Of a stretch of 64,000 bases of DNA, positions 23,157-38,600 are shown piece by piece. A program made the translations under genes and the position numbers. Every line of letters begins with the position of its first letter. The stretch's first letter is position 1. The notes beneath the pieces were generated by a model. That model was not told the DNA's origin. It searched no databases and saw only the letters and a list, made by a program, of their open reading frames with translations. The stretch comes from Halisarca cf. caerulea (lineage: Eukaryota; Porifera; Demospongiae; Chondrillida; Halisarcidae): contig CAUJGJ010000037.1 of the NCBI GenBank assembly GCA_963170055.1, positions 241,901 through 305,900 of the forward strand. The letters are read 5' to 3'.

Positions 23157-25407
23157 TGTATACATTTCAAGGATGCATACGTACACATATACGTATGCTG
23201 ACATACCTTCTTTTGAATAACCTTTGTCAATTCTGCAAGGAAGTCCTTCTGAGCTATTTTACAGTGAAACCTATGGCCACAATTCTTCACACAAGTCTCC
23301 AAGACAGTGAGAGCGAGATTAATTTGATGATAATTCTTTCCTGATCCTGACAACCGCTTCTTCAGGGCAGCAACAGCTTCTTTTGGTCTGCAAGGATCAA
23401 GAACATCACATTGGTAGAATCATTCTTCAAAGGGCAGAATGTATAGAACTGTCAGTACATGTACGAAAGAAATTAGCATATCAACTCCCAAAGACATGAG
23501 TACAGTTGCTGTATGCATGCAGCATGCCAACATGTGTGTAATATCCTGAGGTATGTGTGTAATATCCTGAGGTATGTGTGTAATATCCTGAGGTACATAT
23601 GTGTGCATCTTTAGATGTGTCTGTGTTATCCTGAGGAATGTGTGCAGTATCCCAAGCTCCTCATAGTATCTTGATATGTGTATGGTAATGTGAGCACTGA
23701 ATAGCATAATTCTAACTTCAGATATGTACATGTACTAGCATACATACGTACATACATGCATACATATATACATGTACTTACATACAGACATACTTACATA
23801 CATACATACGTACATACATGCATACATACATACATGCATACATACATACATGTACTTACATACAGACATACTTACATACATACATACATGCATACATACA
23901 TACATGCATACATACATACATGTACTTACATACAGACATACTTACATACATACATACATGCATACATACATACATGCATACATACATACATGTACTTACA
24001 TACAGACATACTTACATACATACATACATGCATGCATACACACATACATACATACATACATGTACTTACATACAAACATACATACATACATACATACATA
24101 CATACATACATACATACATACATACATACATACATACATACATACATACACAAGTGCAATGCAAAATGATGACATCACTGGGATGTAACACTATGACATG
24201 GTTCAAAGGTTGAATATCTGCTGCAGTGTATACAGTCACAGAGGCTCTGTACTAAGGTTACCAGGTATAGAGAGTCTATGACACAGTGCACCAACACTGG
24301 GTATGTATACAGGTACACACCTAGTCTATACACACCCTAATGGAGTTCACCCCAGGGTAACAAAATCACTGAATGTTGTGAAGGATGTGAATTCAAACCT
24401 ACTCGATGAAAACTTTCACCTTTCCTACCTTTTCACTATAATTAGTCACACTTGGCAAGTTGCTAAAACTAAATACAGTAAATAAAATTTCTGAGTTCCT
24501 TTTAAAAACCCCTAGTAATGAGCTCTACAGACTAAACAGGATTCATCGATACCCTGATCTCACTTTCTGCTACACATGATGCGACAAGGGGAAACATACG
24601 TACGTAGTGTGGTGCTGCAACACTCTACTAAGACAGGTATGGAGTACCATGCCCAGGAGTCCGCGGACAAAACTCCATTGTTTCCCTCAGAAACACAATC
24701 TGAGTAAAGTGTATGTGATAGTGAGCATTCACATGCACTGGGCTATGCACTACACTAAGGAACTTGCTACCCCTTGTTGCATATGGTGTGACTTGGTATT
24801 TGACGATAACCCCCAGTAAACCCATACTCATACATCATAGCGGCCTACATTGCTGGCACTACCAGTAACACCAATCAACAGCAGTACACCGCACCAATGA
24901 GTCGATCTGAGGCAAACAAGTGACAGATTCGGCTATAAGTACTGTACACTTTCGGGCCACCATTGAAGAGAAAAGGAACGCTGAAGAGTGGCTTGCCACG
25001 GGCAAGACTTACGACAGAGCATAGAATACAACTATCCATTGAACGGGCCAACGCAAAACATAACATACCTAAGACCATACGCGATAATATCCACTTAAAA
25101 GGGTGTTCTCATTCATCAAATTAACAGATTCACTTTTATATACGATATTCTACTTACCCGTCAGACGACTCGTTAATTACATCACAGATCTCCAAATGCA
25201 AATGTAAATCTCCTGCCGACGCTCCGTTGTCAGTGGCCCTCGCTACAAAGAGGTCAACAAGAAGTAACGAGCAATTAACCCAACACAAGAGGAAAGAGTA
25301 GCATAAAGATATATGTTGCTTTCTGTACAACCACTAGTGTCCACATCCTCACCGATTCGTTGGCCAATTTGAGTATTGAAAGCTCCCAGCCCAAACAACG
25401 AGGCCAT
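15494..25407 (-). CDS. TOM1: TOM1-family endosomal adaptor (VHS-GAT)
   Basis: Thirteen coding exons, 5' to 3': 25353-25407, 25158-25242, 23207-23387, 22889-23071, 22587-22619, 21554-21860, 21038-21189, 20084-20189, 19642-19789, 19344-19430, 18992-19028, 18785-18842 and 15494-15606. They give 514 aa, near the family length (about 490-510). VHS is at about aa 1-160 ([42 protein letters not shown]). GAT is at about 225-335 ([30 protein letters not shown]). A clathrin-box-like LIDLG follows at about 348, then the conserved [12 protein letters not shown] and the typical C-terminus [11 protein letters not shown]1 proteins bind ubiquitin, TOLLIP and clathrin, and sort cargo at endosomes. The last intron (about 3.2 kb) contains the 28-bp satellite array. 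It shares a 43-bp bidirectional start region with TMEM11. Confidence 0.93.
15635..15735. repeat. 14-bp tandem repeat
   Basis: Seven to eight copies of GAGGAATACAGCAT (some with C for T) in the last TOM1 intron, just upstream of the terminal exon on the minus strand. Confidence 0.9.
15764..15854. mobile_element. Short palindromic element (GTCTCACATAGCC ends)
   Basis: About 90 bp with inverted ends AGTCTCGTGTAG and TGGTCTCACATAGCC. The ends resemble those of the larger element at 25928-26127 (TGGTCTCACATAGCCC), so it is probably a deleted member of the same group. Confidence 0.5.
16024..16575. mobile_element. MITE-like element with ATTCTCTAAAAAT ends
   Basis: A region of about 550 bp bounded by the inverted ends ATTCTCTAAAAATTCG (left) and GGATTTTTAGAGAATA (right). 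It lacks coding capacity and lies in the last TOM1 intron directly before the 28-bp array. Confidence 0.5.
16668..18380. repeat. 28-bp satellite-like array, about 60 copies
   Basis: A 1.7-kb array of a 28-bp unit (CTCAGTTCTAACAAGAGTAC followed by AAACCCCT) sits in the last TOM1 intron. Positions vary in a limited way: TAC/TGC/TCC after GAG, CCCCT/CTCCT before CAG, and ACAAG/CCAAG. Rare variants (CCCCTTAG; the 27-bp GTACTAACCCTCAG) recur at intervals of about 260-310 bp, which points to higher-order duplication. It is not a CRISPR: the repeats are directly adjacent with no spacers. Confidence 0.95.
20212..20789. mobile_element. MITE, group D (TA-flanked CAGTGGAGTC ends)
   Basis: A 578-bp element in a TOM1 intron. 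The left end CAGTGGAGTCTCATTATAACG matches the inverted right end CAGTGGAGTCTTGTTAACGAA. TA dinucleotides flank both ends (20210-20211 and 20790-20791). I see no transposase frame. Confidence 0.75.
21225..21362. repeat. (GT)n microsatellite, TOM1 intron
   Basis: About 140 bp of GT with two GTTTGT interruptions, directly downstream on the minus strand of the acceptor-proximal side of the GAT exon 21038-21189. Confidence 0.95.
22199..22383. mobile_element. Degraded group-D-like MITE
   Basis: The left end CAGTGGAACCCTGATAACAC and the right end GTTAAGAGGGTCCCCACTG are imperfect inverted matches. The interior contains a second internal copy of TGATAACA. It lies in a TOM1 intron and is clearly older than the 20212 copy. 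Confidence 0.5.
23740..24150. repeat. (CATA)n/(GTACTTACATACAGACATA) tandem array
   Basis: About 400 bp of CATA-type tetranucleotide repeats. A longer period block containing TACATGTACTTACATACAGA recurs four to five times. A 21-bp repeat (GTAATATCCTGAGGTATGTGT, three to four copies) lies upstream at about 23530-23600. Both are in TOM1 intron 2. Confidence 0.93.
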
Positions 25408-25450
25408 TTTTCTTAACCGTCAGCGGAAGTCACGTGCCTCCAGGGAGAAA
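25408..25450. promoter_or_regulatory. 43-bp bidirectional start region, TOM1 / TMEM11
   Basis: Only 43 bp separate the TOM1 ATG (minus, 25407) from the TMEM11 ATG (plus, 25451). The interval contains an ETS-like GCGGAAGT (25424-25430) abutting an E-box CACGTG (25431-25436). The TMEM11 start itself reads GAAAATGGCGGCC, a close match to the YY1-type AANATGGCGGC element, and TOM1 starts AAAAATGGCC. Factor names are inferred from vertebrate motifs; the arrangement is directly visible. Confidence 0.7.
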
Positions 25451-27009
25451 ATGGCGGCCAATGTTCAGCGCAGTTTGAGAAGTAGCATGTTATTTGAGGC
25501 CACACCTTATCATGCATCGCCTTTTCAAAGAAAGTAAGCTAATCATAAGCTATAATATGATATTATATTGTATTTTGTTTGCATTTTGCTGTAAGTATGT
25601 GGTGTTTGGAATGTTCATTGTAATTCTGAGATTCTTTCTAGTTCAGTCATAGACTACGTAGTATAGCGTGTCTATGGTTCAGTCTATTATCATTAGGTAA
25701 ATTATTTCAAATCTTCTGTGATTGTTGGTTATTTTAGCCATTGGTCACTTCTTTCGTTATGTTGTGTGTTTTGTTTTCCCTCTCACATTGCCTGTTTACA
25801 GTGCCAATGAACCCCCATTTAAATATGTACTCGTTTCTAAATAGGGTCCCTTAACAGTGTAGCTTATTTGTATACTGGCTGCCTCACAAGTTGAGACTCT
25901 TAATCTTGCTATCACCCTTGCTAAATGTGGTCTCACATAGCCCGGACCATGTTTTCCACTCCTTTTTTATATGACGTTACTTTGTCGTGGAAAGGTGGGC
26001 CGGTGCAGATCCAGTATCAAAGTTGTGACAGCCCCTAAAAGTTAGGGGCTCATTAATATGCGGTTACCCAGGTGATTACTGTGACATAAAAGGGAGCGGA
26101 AAGCATGGTCTGGGCTACGTGAGACTAAACTACATCTGTCGTAGTATGCTTGATCCGAGTTGGTTGTAAAGCATTTTTGAATTGAATTGAAATGTAACGT
26201 ATCATACAGTATTTTACTCGTACTTTTAATGTGTTGCCTTAGAATAATATTTGATTTCTCTGCTGTATTTCAAATCATAAATTTATACGGAATTATACTC
26301 CAGTGATCTGTGAGCTTTGCAATTGTGATTACCATATTTTAATAAAGGATCCGTTATTATTCTTTGTTGATTGTTAAGTTTATCAATACAATTTAGTTTT
26401 ATTGTTTGTTTGAATAGTAGTATTCTGTGAATATCGTTAGTACTGTATGCATATGTAAAGTTGTCTGTTGCCTTTCTAACCAACAGGCTGACGGTTGCAT
26501 CTAAGAGCTACTATATTGTACATGATTTGGATGAAAATCACACAGACAGGCGCTATACACTGGAGTGCCAACTGGAGTATGCTTTGGAAAGGAAGTACCC
26601 TACTATTGTCTTAGAATGTACAGATTTGGGTCTTGAAGTTGTGCGGTGGATCAGGATGGGAAACTTTCTTCACAAATCTTCGGTCCTTTCTGGAATCTTC
26701 TCTATCACAGCGTTGGTGGCATTCCCATCTCCTGTCAACATCTTCACTGGTTGTGCTATTGGTTTTGTGTCTGCAGTGTGCACAGTCTTGTACAACGTAT
26801 CCTGGCGGCACGATCCTTGCTGTAAATATCAAATCGACTATAATGTCCGATCACTAACAAAGATACCAAGGGAGGAATTTTCCAGTCCGCAACAACTTTT
26901 CATTTTCACTAGGAGAGATGACCGCTATAGAAAGAGACTGCATAATAGTGTATCTTTACTCACGTTAGGAATGTTGACATGGCAGATATACAGATATATG
27001 TATTGGTGA
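25451..27009 (+). CDS. TMEM11: TMEM11 homologue, mitochondrial inner-membrane morphology protein
   Basis: Two coding exons, 25451-25533 and 26487-27009, joined in phase 2, give 201 aa (family about 190). The family signatures are present in order: YYIVHDL, LEYALERKYPTIVLE, VVRWIRMGNFLHK, two adjacent membrane spans (about aa 92-112 and 116-137), then WRHDPCCKYQIDYN and the conserved RRDDRYRKRLHN. TMEM11 (PMI in Drosophila) acts at the mitochondrial inner membrane with MICOS and affects cristae shape and mitochondrial size. Mitochondrial localisation is taken from the family. A 200-bp MITE sits in the only intron. The gene is expressed divergently from TOM1. Confidence 0.93.
25928..26127. mobile_element. 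MITE in TMEM11 intron (TGGTCTCACATAGCCC ends)
   Basis: A 200-bp element with long inverted ends: TGGTCTCACATAGCCCGGAC on the left, and TAGTCTCACGTAGCCCAGAC on the reverse complement of the right. No open frame of note. The short palindrome at 15764-15854 has the same kind of ends. Confidence 0.75.
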
Positions 27010-27270
27010 CACTCACACCACAACCCTGGGTGTTGTCCTTGTGTATTTGTTACTCCTGTATGTTTCTATACTTCACTTTCTCTGTACTTCAGTTCTACAT
27101 TTATGTGTACCTCGTTTGTACTGTGCAAGTGTATTCTATGGTATATAACAATGAATATGTTCATTGTGAGTTAGTGTACGTACGTACGTATGTGGTTATT
27201 CGGAGTTGTGAGGTATCTACATGTATGTACCTGTGCATATACTGCTAAGAATGCAGTGTAGTACAGTGGT

Positions 27271-27346
27271 AGTCCGGCCTGCTATGACCGTCCCACGTAC
27301 GTCCTGGTGCTTAGTTTGTAAGGGGACGGTCATAGCAAGCCAGACT
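27271..27346. repeat. Hairpin-forming inverted repeat
   Basis: Arms of about 25 bp at 27271-27295 and 27322-27346 (cores TGCTATGACCGTCCC and GGGACGGTCATAGCA) are almost perfectly complementary across a 26-bp loop. The loop contains the self-complementary ACGTACGT. It may be a very short foldback MITE. Confidence 0.85.
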
Positions 27347-27351
27347 AAGTA

Positions 27352-27563
27352 CAGTGGAACCTCTGATAGTGGACTCTCCCAAATAAGGACAATGTATGAT
27401 GAACCTCCCTACAAAGGACACAACTTGATGCCCCAAACAATTCCTCCTTATAATTCAACATACATTTTGAACCACCCAAAGGAGACAACCTCTCTACAAA
27501 GAACTAATCAGCTGAATTTATGTTGTCCCCAAAGTGTTCTTTAATTATTCAGAGGTTCCACTG
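27352..27563. mobile_element. MITE, group A
   Basis: A 212-bp element with inverted ends CAGTGGAACCTCTGATA and CAGAGGTTCCACTG. The left end is preceded by TA. Internal motifs AATAAGGAC and ACAAAGGAC are typical of the group. A second copy follows 26 bp downstream. Confidence 0.8.
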
Positions 27564-27589
27564 CAGTAGGAATATTAGGTATCAGAATA

Positions 27590-27773
27590 CAGTAGAATCT
27601 CTGAATAAAGGACACTTTGTGGAGCCTCTGTTGTCCTTTGTAAGGAGGTTGTCCTCTTTGGGAGATTCAACATGAATTAGAACTATAGGGAGAAAATATT
27701 TTTGGACCTCAAGCTGTATCCTTTGTAGAGAGGGTGTCCTTATTTCAGAGTGTCCACTATGGAGATTTCACTG
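27590..27773. mobile_element. MITE, group A
   Basis: A 184-bp element with inverted ends CAGTAGAATCTCTGAATAAA and GAGATTTCACTG, flanked on both sides by TA. It sits almost back to back with the 27352-27563 copy. Confidence 0.8.
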
Positions 27774-28127
27774 TATTGGTTTGTGTATACTCAGGCATTT
27801 GAAGTTTACATTTGTTTTAGGCTAGCAGCTTGTACTATCGGTCCATATCTGTAAAGCAAGTGCATGAATGTGAGGGCTCATGACCACATATCCATACTTC
27901 TCCAGCTGTCAGTTGAGAAAACCCTGAAAGTTTACCATTGAAGCATAGAGGTTGTGTATACACTTCAAAGAACCTGAACATATGCAGAAGCTAACTTGCA
28001 CATCTTGAACATGTGGAATATCATCATCCCCATCATATTCCTTTGAGGAAATGGCAAAAGTACAGAAGTTACAAGCTAGGGGTGTATTTTAGGGATAGTA
28101 AATGTTGACAGTATATATGCATTGTGC

Positions 28128-28405
28128 TGGGTTAGAAATAGGGAGCAAATGGTGAATGGACAAATTTCCTAGCATTATCATTTTGGGTAAGACAATTTCA
28201 GCTTTGCTCAGACACATCAGGACATACATAGATATCTGGCCATGTGGACTTGGTAACATCACTGTGTGTGTGTATCAAACTACCATTTAGGTAGTGCTCA
28301 ACCAAATGTCTGACCCAAACCTTTTTGGGTCGGACAAAATGCCAAAATGGTCAGACAATGAATGTCTGCATGAATGCTGCATGGCTGAACCAGTGCTAGA
28401 AATAG
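28128..28405. mobile_element. Group-E repeat element (GTTAGAAATA ends)
   Basis: About 280 bp, homologous in reverse orientation to 58831-59063. Shared internal blocks include TGTCTGACC, CAAAATGGTCAGACA and AATTTCAGCTTTGCTC. It starts GGGTTAGAAATAGG. The pair at two distant loci shows it is dispersed. Confidence 0.75.
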
Positions 28406-29975
28406 ATGTCTACCATCTGCCATTTTCCGAACAAACATGAATATGGCTCACCAAAATTGAGTTGGGTTAACCATTTGGCTGACTAATAAATCTGAGAGCT
28501 GAGTCTCCGTTATTGGCTATATTACTGTGCCAATTTGTTTTGCCAGTCTCAAGGTTCAGTGCTAGATTCCTTTGTATTATGTATGTACACATGTACACAT
28601 GTACGTACATAATCTGTGAAGGTTAGAAATGGCTGACCAATCTTCAACATGTCCTACCAATATAACACTGGGTCAGCCATTTGTCTGACTACTAAACCTG
28701 AGAGCTGGGTCTGCATTATTGGCTACCTTACAGTCAAGTGCCAATTTGTTTTGCCAGTCTCAAGGTTTAGTGCTTAAGATTCCTTTGTACGTATTATGTA
28801 TGCATATGTATACATGTACACACAGAGGTGCACACTTACGTATAACAAACACTGCTATAACAAATATCTGCCTATAACAAAGCTCAAGTCAACGTCAGTG
28901 TAATGTACGGTAATACAACATAGTGTTGGCTTGAAAGTTCTGATCCAACAGAACATTCCACGTTGTTATATCAGTGCTCCACTGTATGTGCATTATGATG
29001 GTTAGTAATGGCTGACCAATTTTCAAAATGTCCTACCAATATTACACTTGTCCTAATTCATTGACCTATACAACATTTTGATGATTTCAAAAAAAAAATT
29101 TTTTTAATAACATTTGACAATTGAGCTTATATCAGTGTATGCATGCCATCTGTACTTTTACCCAAGGGCCTAATAATGAATAAAAAATACAAAAAACAAT
29201 ATTACACTGGGTCAGCCGCTTGTCCTAGCAAATGTCAAATGCTATTTCCACCACTGCTGATCGCCCATTATTGCTCTGTGTGGTCTGGGAATGCCAAGTT
29301 TTTCAAGTACACATGAAATCAAGAAGTAACTGTTATAATCAATCAATCAATCAATATGTAACATGCACACATGTACAAACACTAGAGTATAGGGTATACC
29401 TAATGAGACACAAATGTAAAAAGGTCATAGTATTATTGCGCTAGTTTGCTGTTTATCACTCAAAATCATTCACACCACATGGCATACAATAGTTTGGCAG
29501 TCTTTAAATCTTTGCATGCATGGTCTAGAATCGAAGCAGTCTTTGATTCAATCTCCATCTCCTCAAAATCATCAATTAGCTCTCTTGCACGTTCAATCGA
29601 AGGTTGGCGCTGATTGTTCCACACAGGGCAGGAAATCATCCAGCAACATGTGTCTTCTATTTCATCAACACTGCATTCCCGACAAGCTCTCTCTTCTCAT
29701 TATAATATTATATGTGCTGATCATAGACACATGCAATACTCTATCCAATGTACCCATAATCTAAGTGCCATGTGCTCTATCACCTATGTAATGAAGCACA
29801 TTACCAATAAATATTTTTGCGCTATAACTATCACTCAAATTATATTGATATTGATTAAAAATGATGTATGTGCAATGGGAACAACTAAAAAGTGCTAAAA
29901 ATAAATTACATTTGATCAAAAAATTCATGTGACACAGAATTGGGTGACTGTACAAGTCCCTTACACAAAGGACAA

Positions 29976-30392
29976 TCATGAACTGATTGATGTAGTCGGC
30001 GAAGAACGACTCAGACATTTTTTCCTTACGAGGCGTTTGTCGAGGATCCGCTGAAGAGCCTTTAGCGATACGTTCAGGTCATCATAAATCTTCGTTCTCT
30101 TCTCAAGCATGCCGTTGTACCGGTCCATCTTACGGTTAATGGTGGTCAGCATGTTATCGAACGCTCCGTTTATTGTCCTTGATAGAGAATGGCGCGCATA
30201 CAGAAAAGCGCAAATATACGATACTCCGAAGGCCACGACAAGCAAAAATATAGCTAACGCAAGCCGTTCTCCAGAAGAACACTTCCTCAAAATAGTTTCT
30301 CTTGAGTTAAAACGGGTCTCTTTGGAATTTCCTCTATCTCCAGGCCGCGCTCTAGGCTGTCTTTCCAAATCATGGTATCTCCATTTTCCCAT
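29976..30392 (-). CDS. Small single-pass membrane protein with coiled coil (unknown)
   Basis: The frame encodes up to 138 aa: a basic, Arg-rich N-terminus (about aa 1-40), one clear membrane span (LALAIFLLVVAFGVSYICAF, about aa 44-63) and a C-terminal helical segment with coiled-coil character (NRKMDRYNGMLEKRTKIYDD, LKALQRILDKRL). I do not recognise the family. A GTAAGG donor-like sequence directly after ILDKRL suggests that the last coding residues may come from a further exon which I could not place. The 29976 stop is therefore only one option. Its start lies 143 bp from that of the divergent DUF268 gene. Confidence 0.6.
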   Translation of the reverse strand: MGKWRYHDLERQPRARPGDRGNSKETRFNSRETILRKCSSGERLALAIFLLVVAFGVSYICAFLYARHSLSRTINGAFDNMLTTINRKMDRYNGMLEKRTKIYDDLNVSLKALQRILDKRLVRKKCLSRSSPTTSISS

Positions 30393-30535
30393 GCCAGACG
30401 ACTGGTACCCAGACGATTGCTCAATATTCAGTGAAAAGATGGATGATTGAGAAGAAAGAACGATACTAGCTAGTTGTAGGCTCGGTTGCGTGGTTGTAGT
30501 GGATTATATTTTCAATAATTTAGATGTCTGTCTTC
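30393..30535. promoter_or_regulatory. Presumed bidirectional promoter, small membrane protein / DUF268 gene
   Basis: A 143-bp gap between two divergent start codons. It must hold both promoters unless the untranslated first exons overlap. I see no sharp motif in it. Confidence 0.4.
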
Positions 30536-34442
<3,907 letters not shown>

Positions 34443-35695
34443 AGAATCTCCAGGATCCCTTGAAATTTATGTTCTGTATACAAACATACACACGTACATA
34501 TCTGTGTACAGCAGCAGTGTGTCATGTGATTGTACTGTGTTGAGTTTTGCCATATATTGCCACCTTTGGACTGTGTTGCTTTTATGACCGTAAAATTATC
34601 TGCATGCCCTAAATTCACAGTTATACATTGTTGTTTGGTGAAATGATGTATCCATGTAGTGCTATGGGGGCCTGGGGAGTACCTGCACTACAATAGTATA
34701 CCCATGTGGTAACATTATTCTTACTATTACAGTCAAACCTCGTTAATACGAAACTCGGGACTGTGCTGAAAATTCATCTTAACAGTATTTCATGCAAACA
34801 GTACTACGTGTTATGCTTGGACCTGCACTTGGACTTGGCTAGCATTTCATGTTAAGCAGTTTCATGTTAACGAGGTTCGACTGTATATAGACAACCTCAT
34901 TATTTTTACATGTGAAGCTGTACATATTTGCAGCTGAATTATATAGTCGGGTAAGGTCCACCTCATGCATAGTAGACACAAGGATCATAAAGTCTACATA
35001 GGGAACAAACCTGCAACAACTGTATACAGTTAACGCAATACTTATGCATACTTTATGCATGTGGGCATTGACCACGTGCAGGGATTGCACCAGCCTTCAG
35101 CCTCTATACCTTGCGGAGTAGGTGTGGCTGACATGGTAATTGCTGTATGCAACTTAATTACTGTTGTTGTATTGTCTTCTCTAGCACATCACTGCACCTC
35201 AACGTCCACGCCATGCAACATGCTTGCAGAAACTGTGACAGTCGCAATATATTGAATATTGTAATAGTGGCAATGTGCATAACATTAAATATTCGGTGTA
35301 CCATCTAGGGTATAGCACCACCAGATGTTTACATATATATAATTTGATGCATGTGAAGTGTTCTGCACTAGCATGCAACATGCAACATGCAACATGCAAA
35401 AAGCAACACAGACTGCAAGACAAACAAGGCATTTGAGTTTGTATATGGGATACAGAACACATGCACTCTGAAATGCACACCACTCAACCGCCTCCACCTG
35501 AAACATGGACAAAATTATCCAAAGACAAATCTTCACAGTCCAAAAACACCATGCACGTATTTTATTACAGATAATATTTAATTATAGTCAATAATTATAC
35601 ATATATGTAAAGGAAGAACATTTATATATTTTAATAAAAATGGAGTTGCATGCTTGCATACTTTAAACCTCTGAAATGAATAAATTCCCGAGAAT
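34443..35695. other. Intergenic region between convergent DUF268 and LENG8 genes
   Basis: No gene is visible in this 1.25-kb interval, which holds both 3' UTRs. It contains the group-D MITE at 34730-34883 and a small CATGCAA tandem repeat at about 35374-35400. The tract near 35580-35640 is AT-rich. Confidence 0.7.
34730..34883. mobile_element. MITE, group D
   Basis: A 154-bp element with near-perfect inverted ends CAGTCAAACCTCGTTAATACG and CAGTCGAACCTCGTTAACATG (reverse complement of the right end). It is flanked by TA on both sides, which makes it the cleanest example of the TA-flanked group. Confidence 0.85.
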
Positions 35696-38600
35696 TCAGT
35701 TTTGAGGGGCAGACAGAGAGTTGAAGGTTGCCTTGCAGTCCAGTGCTGTATGGCAAGGAAGATACGTCACCTTTAATTCGTCCAAGAAGGTCGTGCAGTC
35801 TTCTTCTGAGGAGAACCCAAGCTCTCTGGTAATGAAGGAGATACTCAACGATGGGCGATACCTAATGGTACAAGAAAATGGTACAAATGATGTATCAAAG
35901 AGTCACTACCTTACACCAGTGAAAACACACAACCACTACAGACATATGCGTAGATGCATCTAATCCACAGAAGATACCATCTACATACATGTACATGTAT
36001 AGCAGTGATGAGGTGTTCTTCAAGTACACGAGGTAAAGAAACTAACAAAACAAAATTGAAAAGGAATCCAAACAGAAAAGATAAAAAAGTCAGTCACAGA
36101 GAATGGCCAGATGTACGTAGGTTAGGAGTTTAGAAAAACGGAGCATGCTTTGTCCTTCCCTGATTGCAGAATAATGCATTGCAGGGAATCTTGTGTGTAA
36201 GAACGCAAAGAGGTCTTCTGGTTCTGGTGATCTCAAAGATGGTATCATCTTCAAAGAAACTGGTTGTGTGAAGCTCTCCATACAAATCTTCTTGGAAAGG
36301 CAAAAACATGGAAGAACGTGAAGATAAAGATGACCTAACATTGTATAGTTCAAACTTGCTGCAAGATAGCAACATGACACACATTGAACAAGGTGGGCCT
36401 GTATCACGGCAAACACGAACAAACTTGGCTCACACAACTTGACGTTTAGAATTGGCAAACATCATCTTGCATCATCACTGGAAACACCTCGAAATGCCAC
36501 ATGAAGCAAACGGAACTGTTTATAATTATACATACGTCTGGCATAAATCCCAATAGACAGGAGTGCTCTTCTGGTGTTGAAGGAAATCTACAAACTTAAA
36601 TCTACATAAACCTTATCATGTGCGTATAGACTATACAAAAGGGACCAACACAAAAACAACATACGCTTTCATCATTGTCTTGAACGCAGACACACGCTCC
36701 CTGGTAACAAACTTATCTAGCAAGAATGTGCCCATGTGAGGAGCTGATGGGTAAAGCTTGAAAAATAAGTGATAATTTCCAAGTAACCATGCTTTTTTCA
36801 ACTTCAGGGCATGGGACACTGCTGGATGGCCCGAAGACTGGGAAGAAACAGAAGCCATGTTTCGGGCAAGATCAGCAGTGTTTCTTGTAAAAACACTGTA
36901 AAGGATCCTATATGCAAGAAATTCGTCTTCGTTACCAGAAGGATTGTCTACGTACAACTCCTTTAACTGGTTCTGACACTGGTTGAATTCCTCGTGGTCG
37001 CCCATCTCCAAGGCAACACGGGCATGAGACTCATATACCTCGACTGTAAAGGAGTTTCTGATACCCTGGACTGTCAAGTCCTGTCTAACGGACTTCAGCT
37101 GTTCACAAGTAGATCTGTAGTCATGCTTCTCTAGCCACAAGTCCTTGATACGCTGCAAGGACTTTTTAAGGACCAGTTCTGGTCGTACAGTGGAAGGGTC
37201 GGGAGCAGAGGTTAGCCTAAGGTACTGCTTCAACAGCTCAGTTGAGGTGCCCTGTACTCTGTACTCGCACCAATCAGTATCCTCGTCACCTCCCTTAAAG
37301 ACAGTGTTTTGCTGCAGAAAAAAGTAACAGGGATTTCATTCAAATACGTACATATGTATGTACAACTACTCAAGTACAACTGAATACAAACGCAGAAAGC
37401 ATACTGTATGTATGAGTACGAGCATTTTCATTCTGCTTTCACGGGAAGTACTGCATACAGGAAAGTATATATGTATGTACATATGTACATATACACATGT
37501 GGAAGTATGTACGTACGTATGTATGTATGTGCAAGGGCATATACACCATATTCAATGATGTTCATGCTACCATTGGCATAGGAATGACTTGTACATTGGG
37601 AGGGCTCATTCAATTTCATGTGCAGTATAATAGCTTCATTACTATGTGCGTATGTATATGACCAGGTAAACATTGACTAGAATATAAAATATTGGGGGGG
37701 GGGGCTATAGCTCCTCTACCATGGTTCCCCCCCCCCCCCCCCCCCCCCCCCATGGTTCCTACACCTATGTCTATGTACATACATGCAAATAAAGATATGG
37801 ATTGTTTCACCTGATCAAAACATGTATAGCATGTGTGCACACTGGGTACAAGCCACTAACAGCATTCTGAAGCATTTCTTCCAATGAAACCTTCTTCACA
37901 AAGTCTGCCGTGGTGCCTCGTCCCATCTGAAACCGCTGTGACCGCTCGTTGAGCTTCTTTTGATCCTTGACTGCGACCTGGAACCTGCAATACAAAAAAT
38001 AAACAAAAAGAGTAACAGAAAATCAATACATGTATTTAATACGTACCTACAGTATGTTCAAGGTACGCATGCTGGTTATGACACAGACACAATTGGTTGA
38101 TGCACAGCTGAAAAGGCTTACTGCTTAGGTACATATTTGGTACAAATTTTGTGAAACTGCCTGCGTAATTCACCAACATGCAAGGCTGGCATGGCAGTAT
38201 GCGCATATGTCCCCTTTGTAGAGCAGGACAAGCTACATAAGAAATGACCAATCCGTCATGAATGAGGGGCTATTTGGAATGGTTGAAGTCACTGGTTGAA
38301 AGCTAAGGACACACTGCACCATTGAATGCTTCATTTTATTTCAAACTCTACAAAAAGTAACTGATTCTAGTACCATCAAAAGTGAACACAATAGAGGATG
38401 CTGTGACCCTGGAGGCCCAGTGTTATCACAATACTGCAATCCTTATACGTATGTATGTACATACACAGAGGGCAGTGTTGTGTGTGGAGGAGTTGGAGAA
38501 GTACATAGGTATTGGTGAACTTGGAGGGGATGAACCATGGTAAGTGGTACACAGGTGAAAAGGATAGGACAAGTGTGTGTGTACGTGGGGGAGATCCACT

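Larger units (their letters stand above)
27010..29975. other. MITE-rich intergenic region, TMEM11 to small membrane-protein gene
   Basis: I find no gene in this 3-kb interval between two convergent genes. It contains a hairpin element (27271-27346), two group-A MITEs (27352-27563, 27590-27773), a group-E element (28128-28405), a diverged 206-bp tandem duplication (28472-28583 with 28678-28803) and further fragments of group D (about 28830-28987) and group E (28980-29230). Confidence 0.7.

Noticed and set aside
23756..24213. 130-codon Tyr/His/Ile frames
   Set aside because: Translation of a CATA tetranucleotide array.
36090..36458. 122-codon minus-strand frame inside LENG8
   Set aside because: It lies in the last LENG8 intron; the flanking exons join perfectly across it (AYRPSLSISF), and it has no family features.
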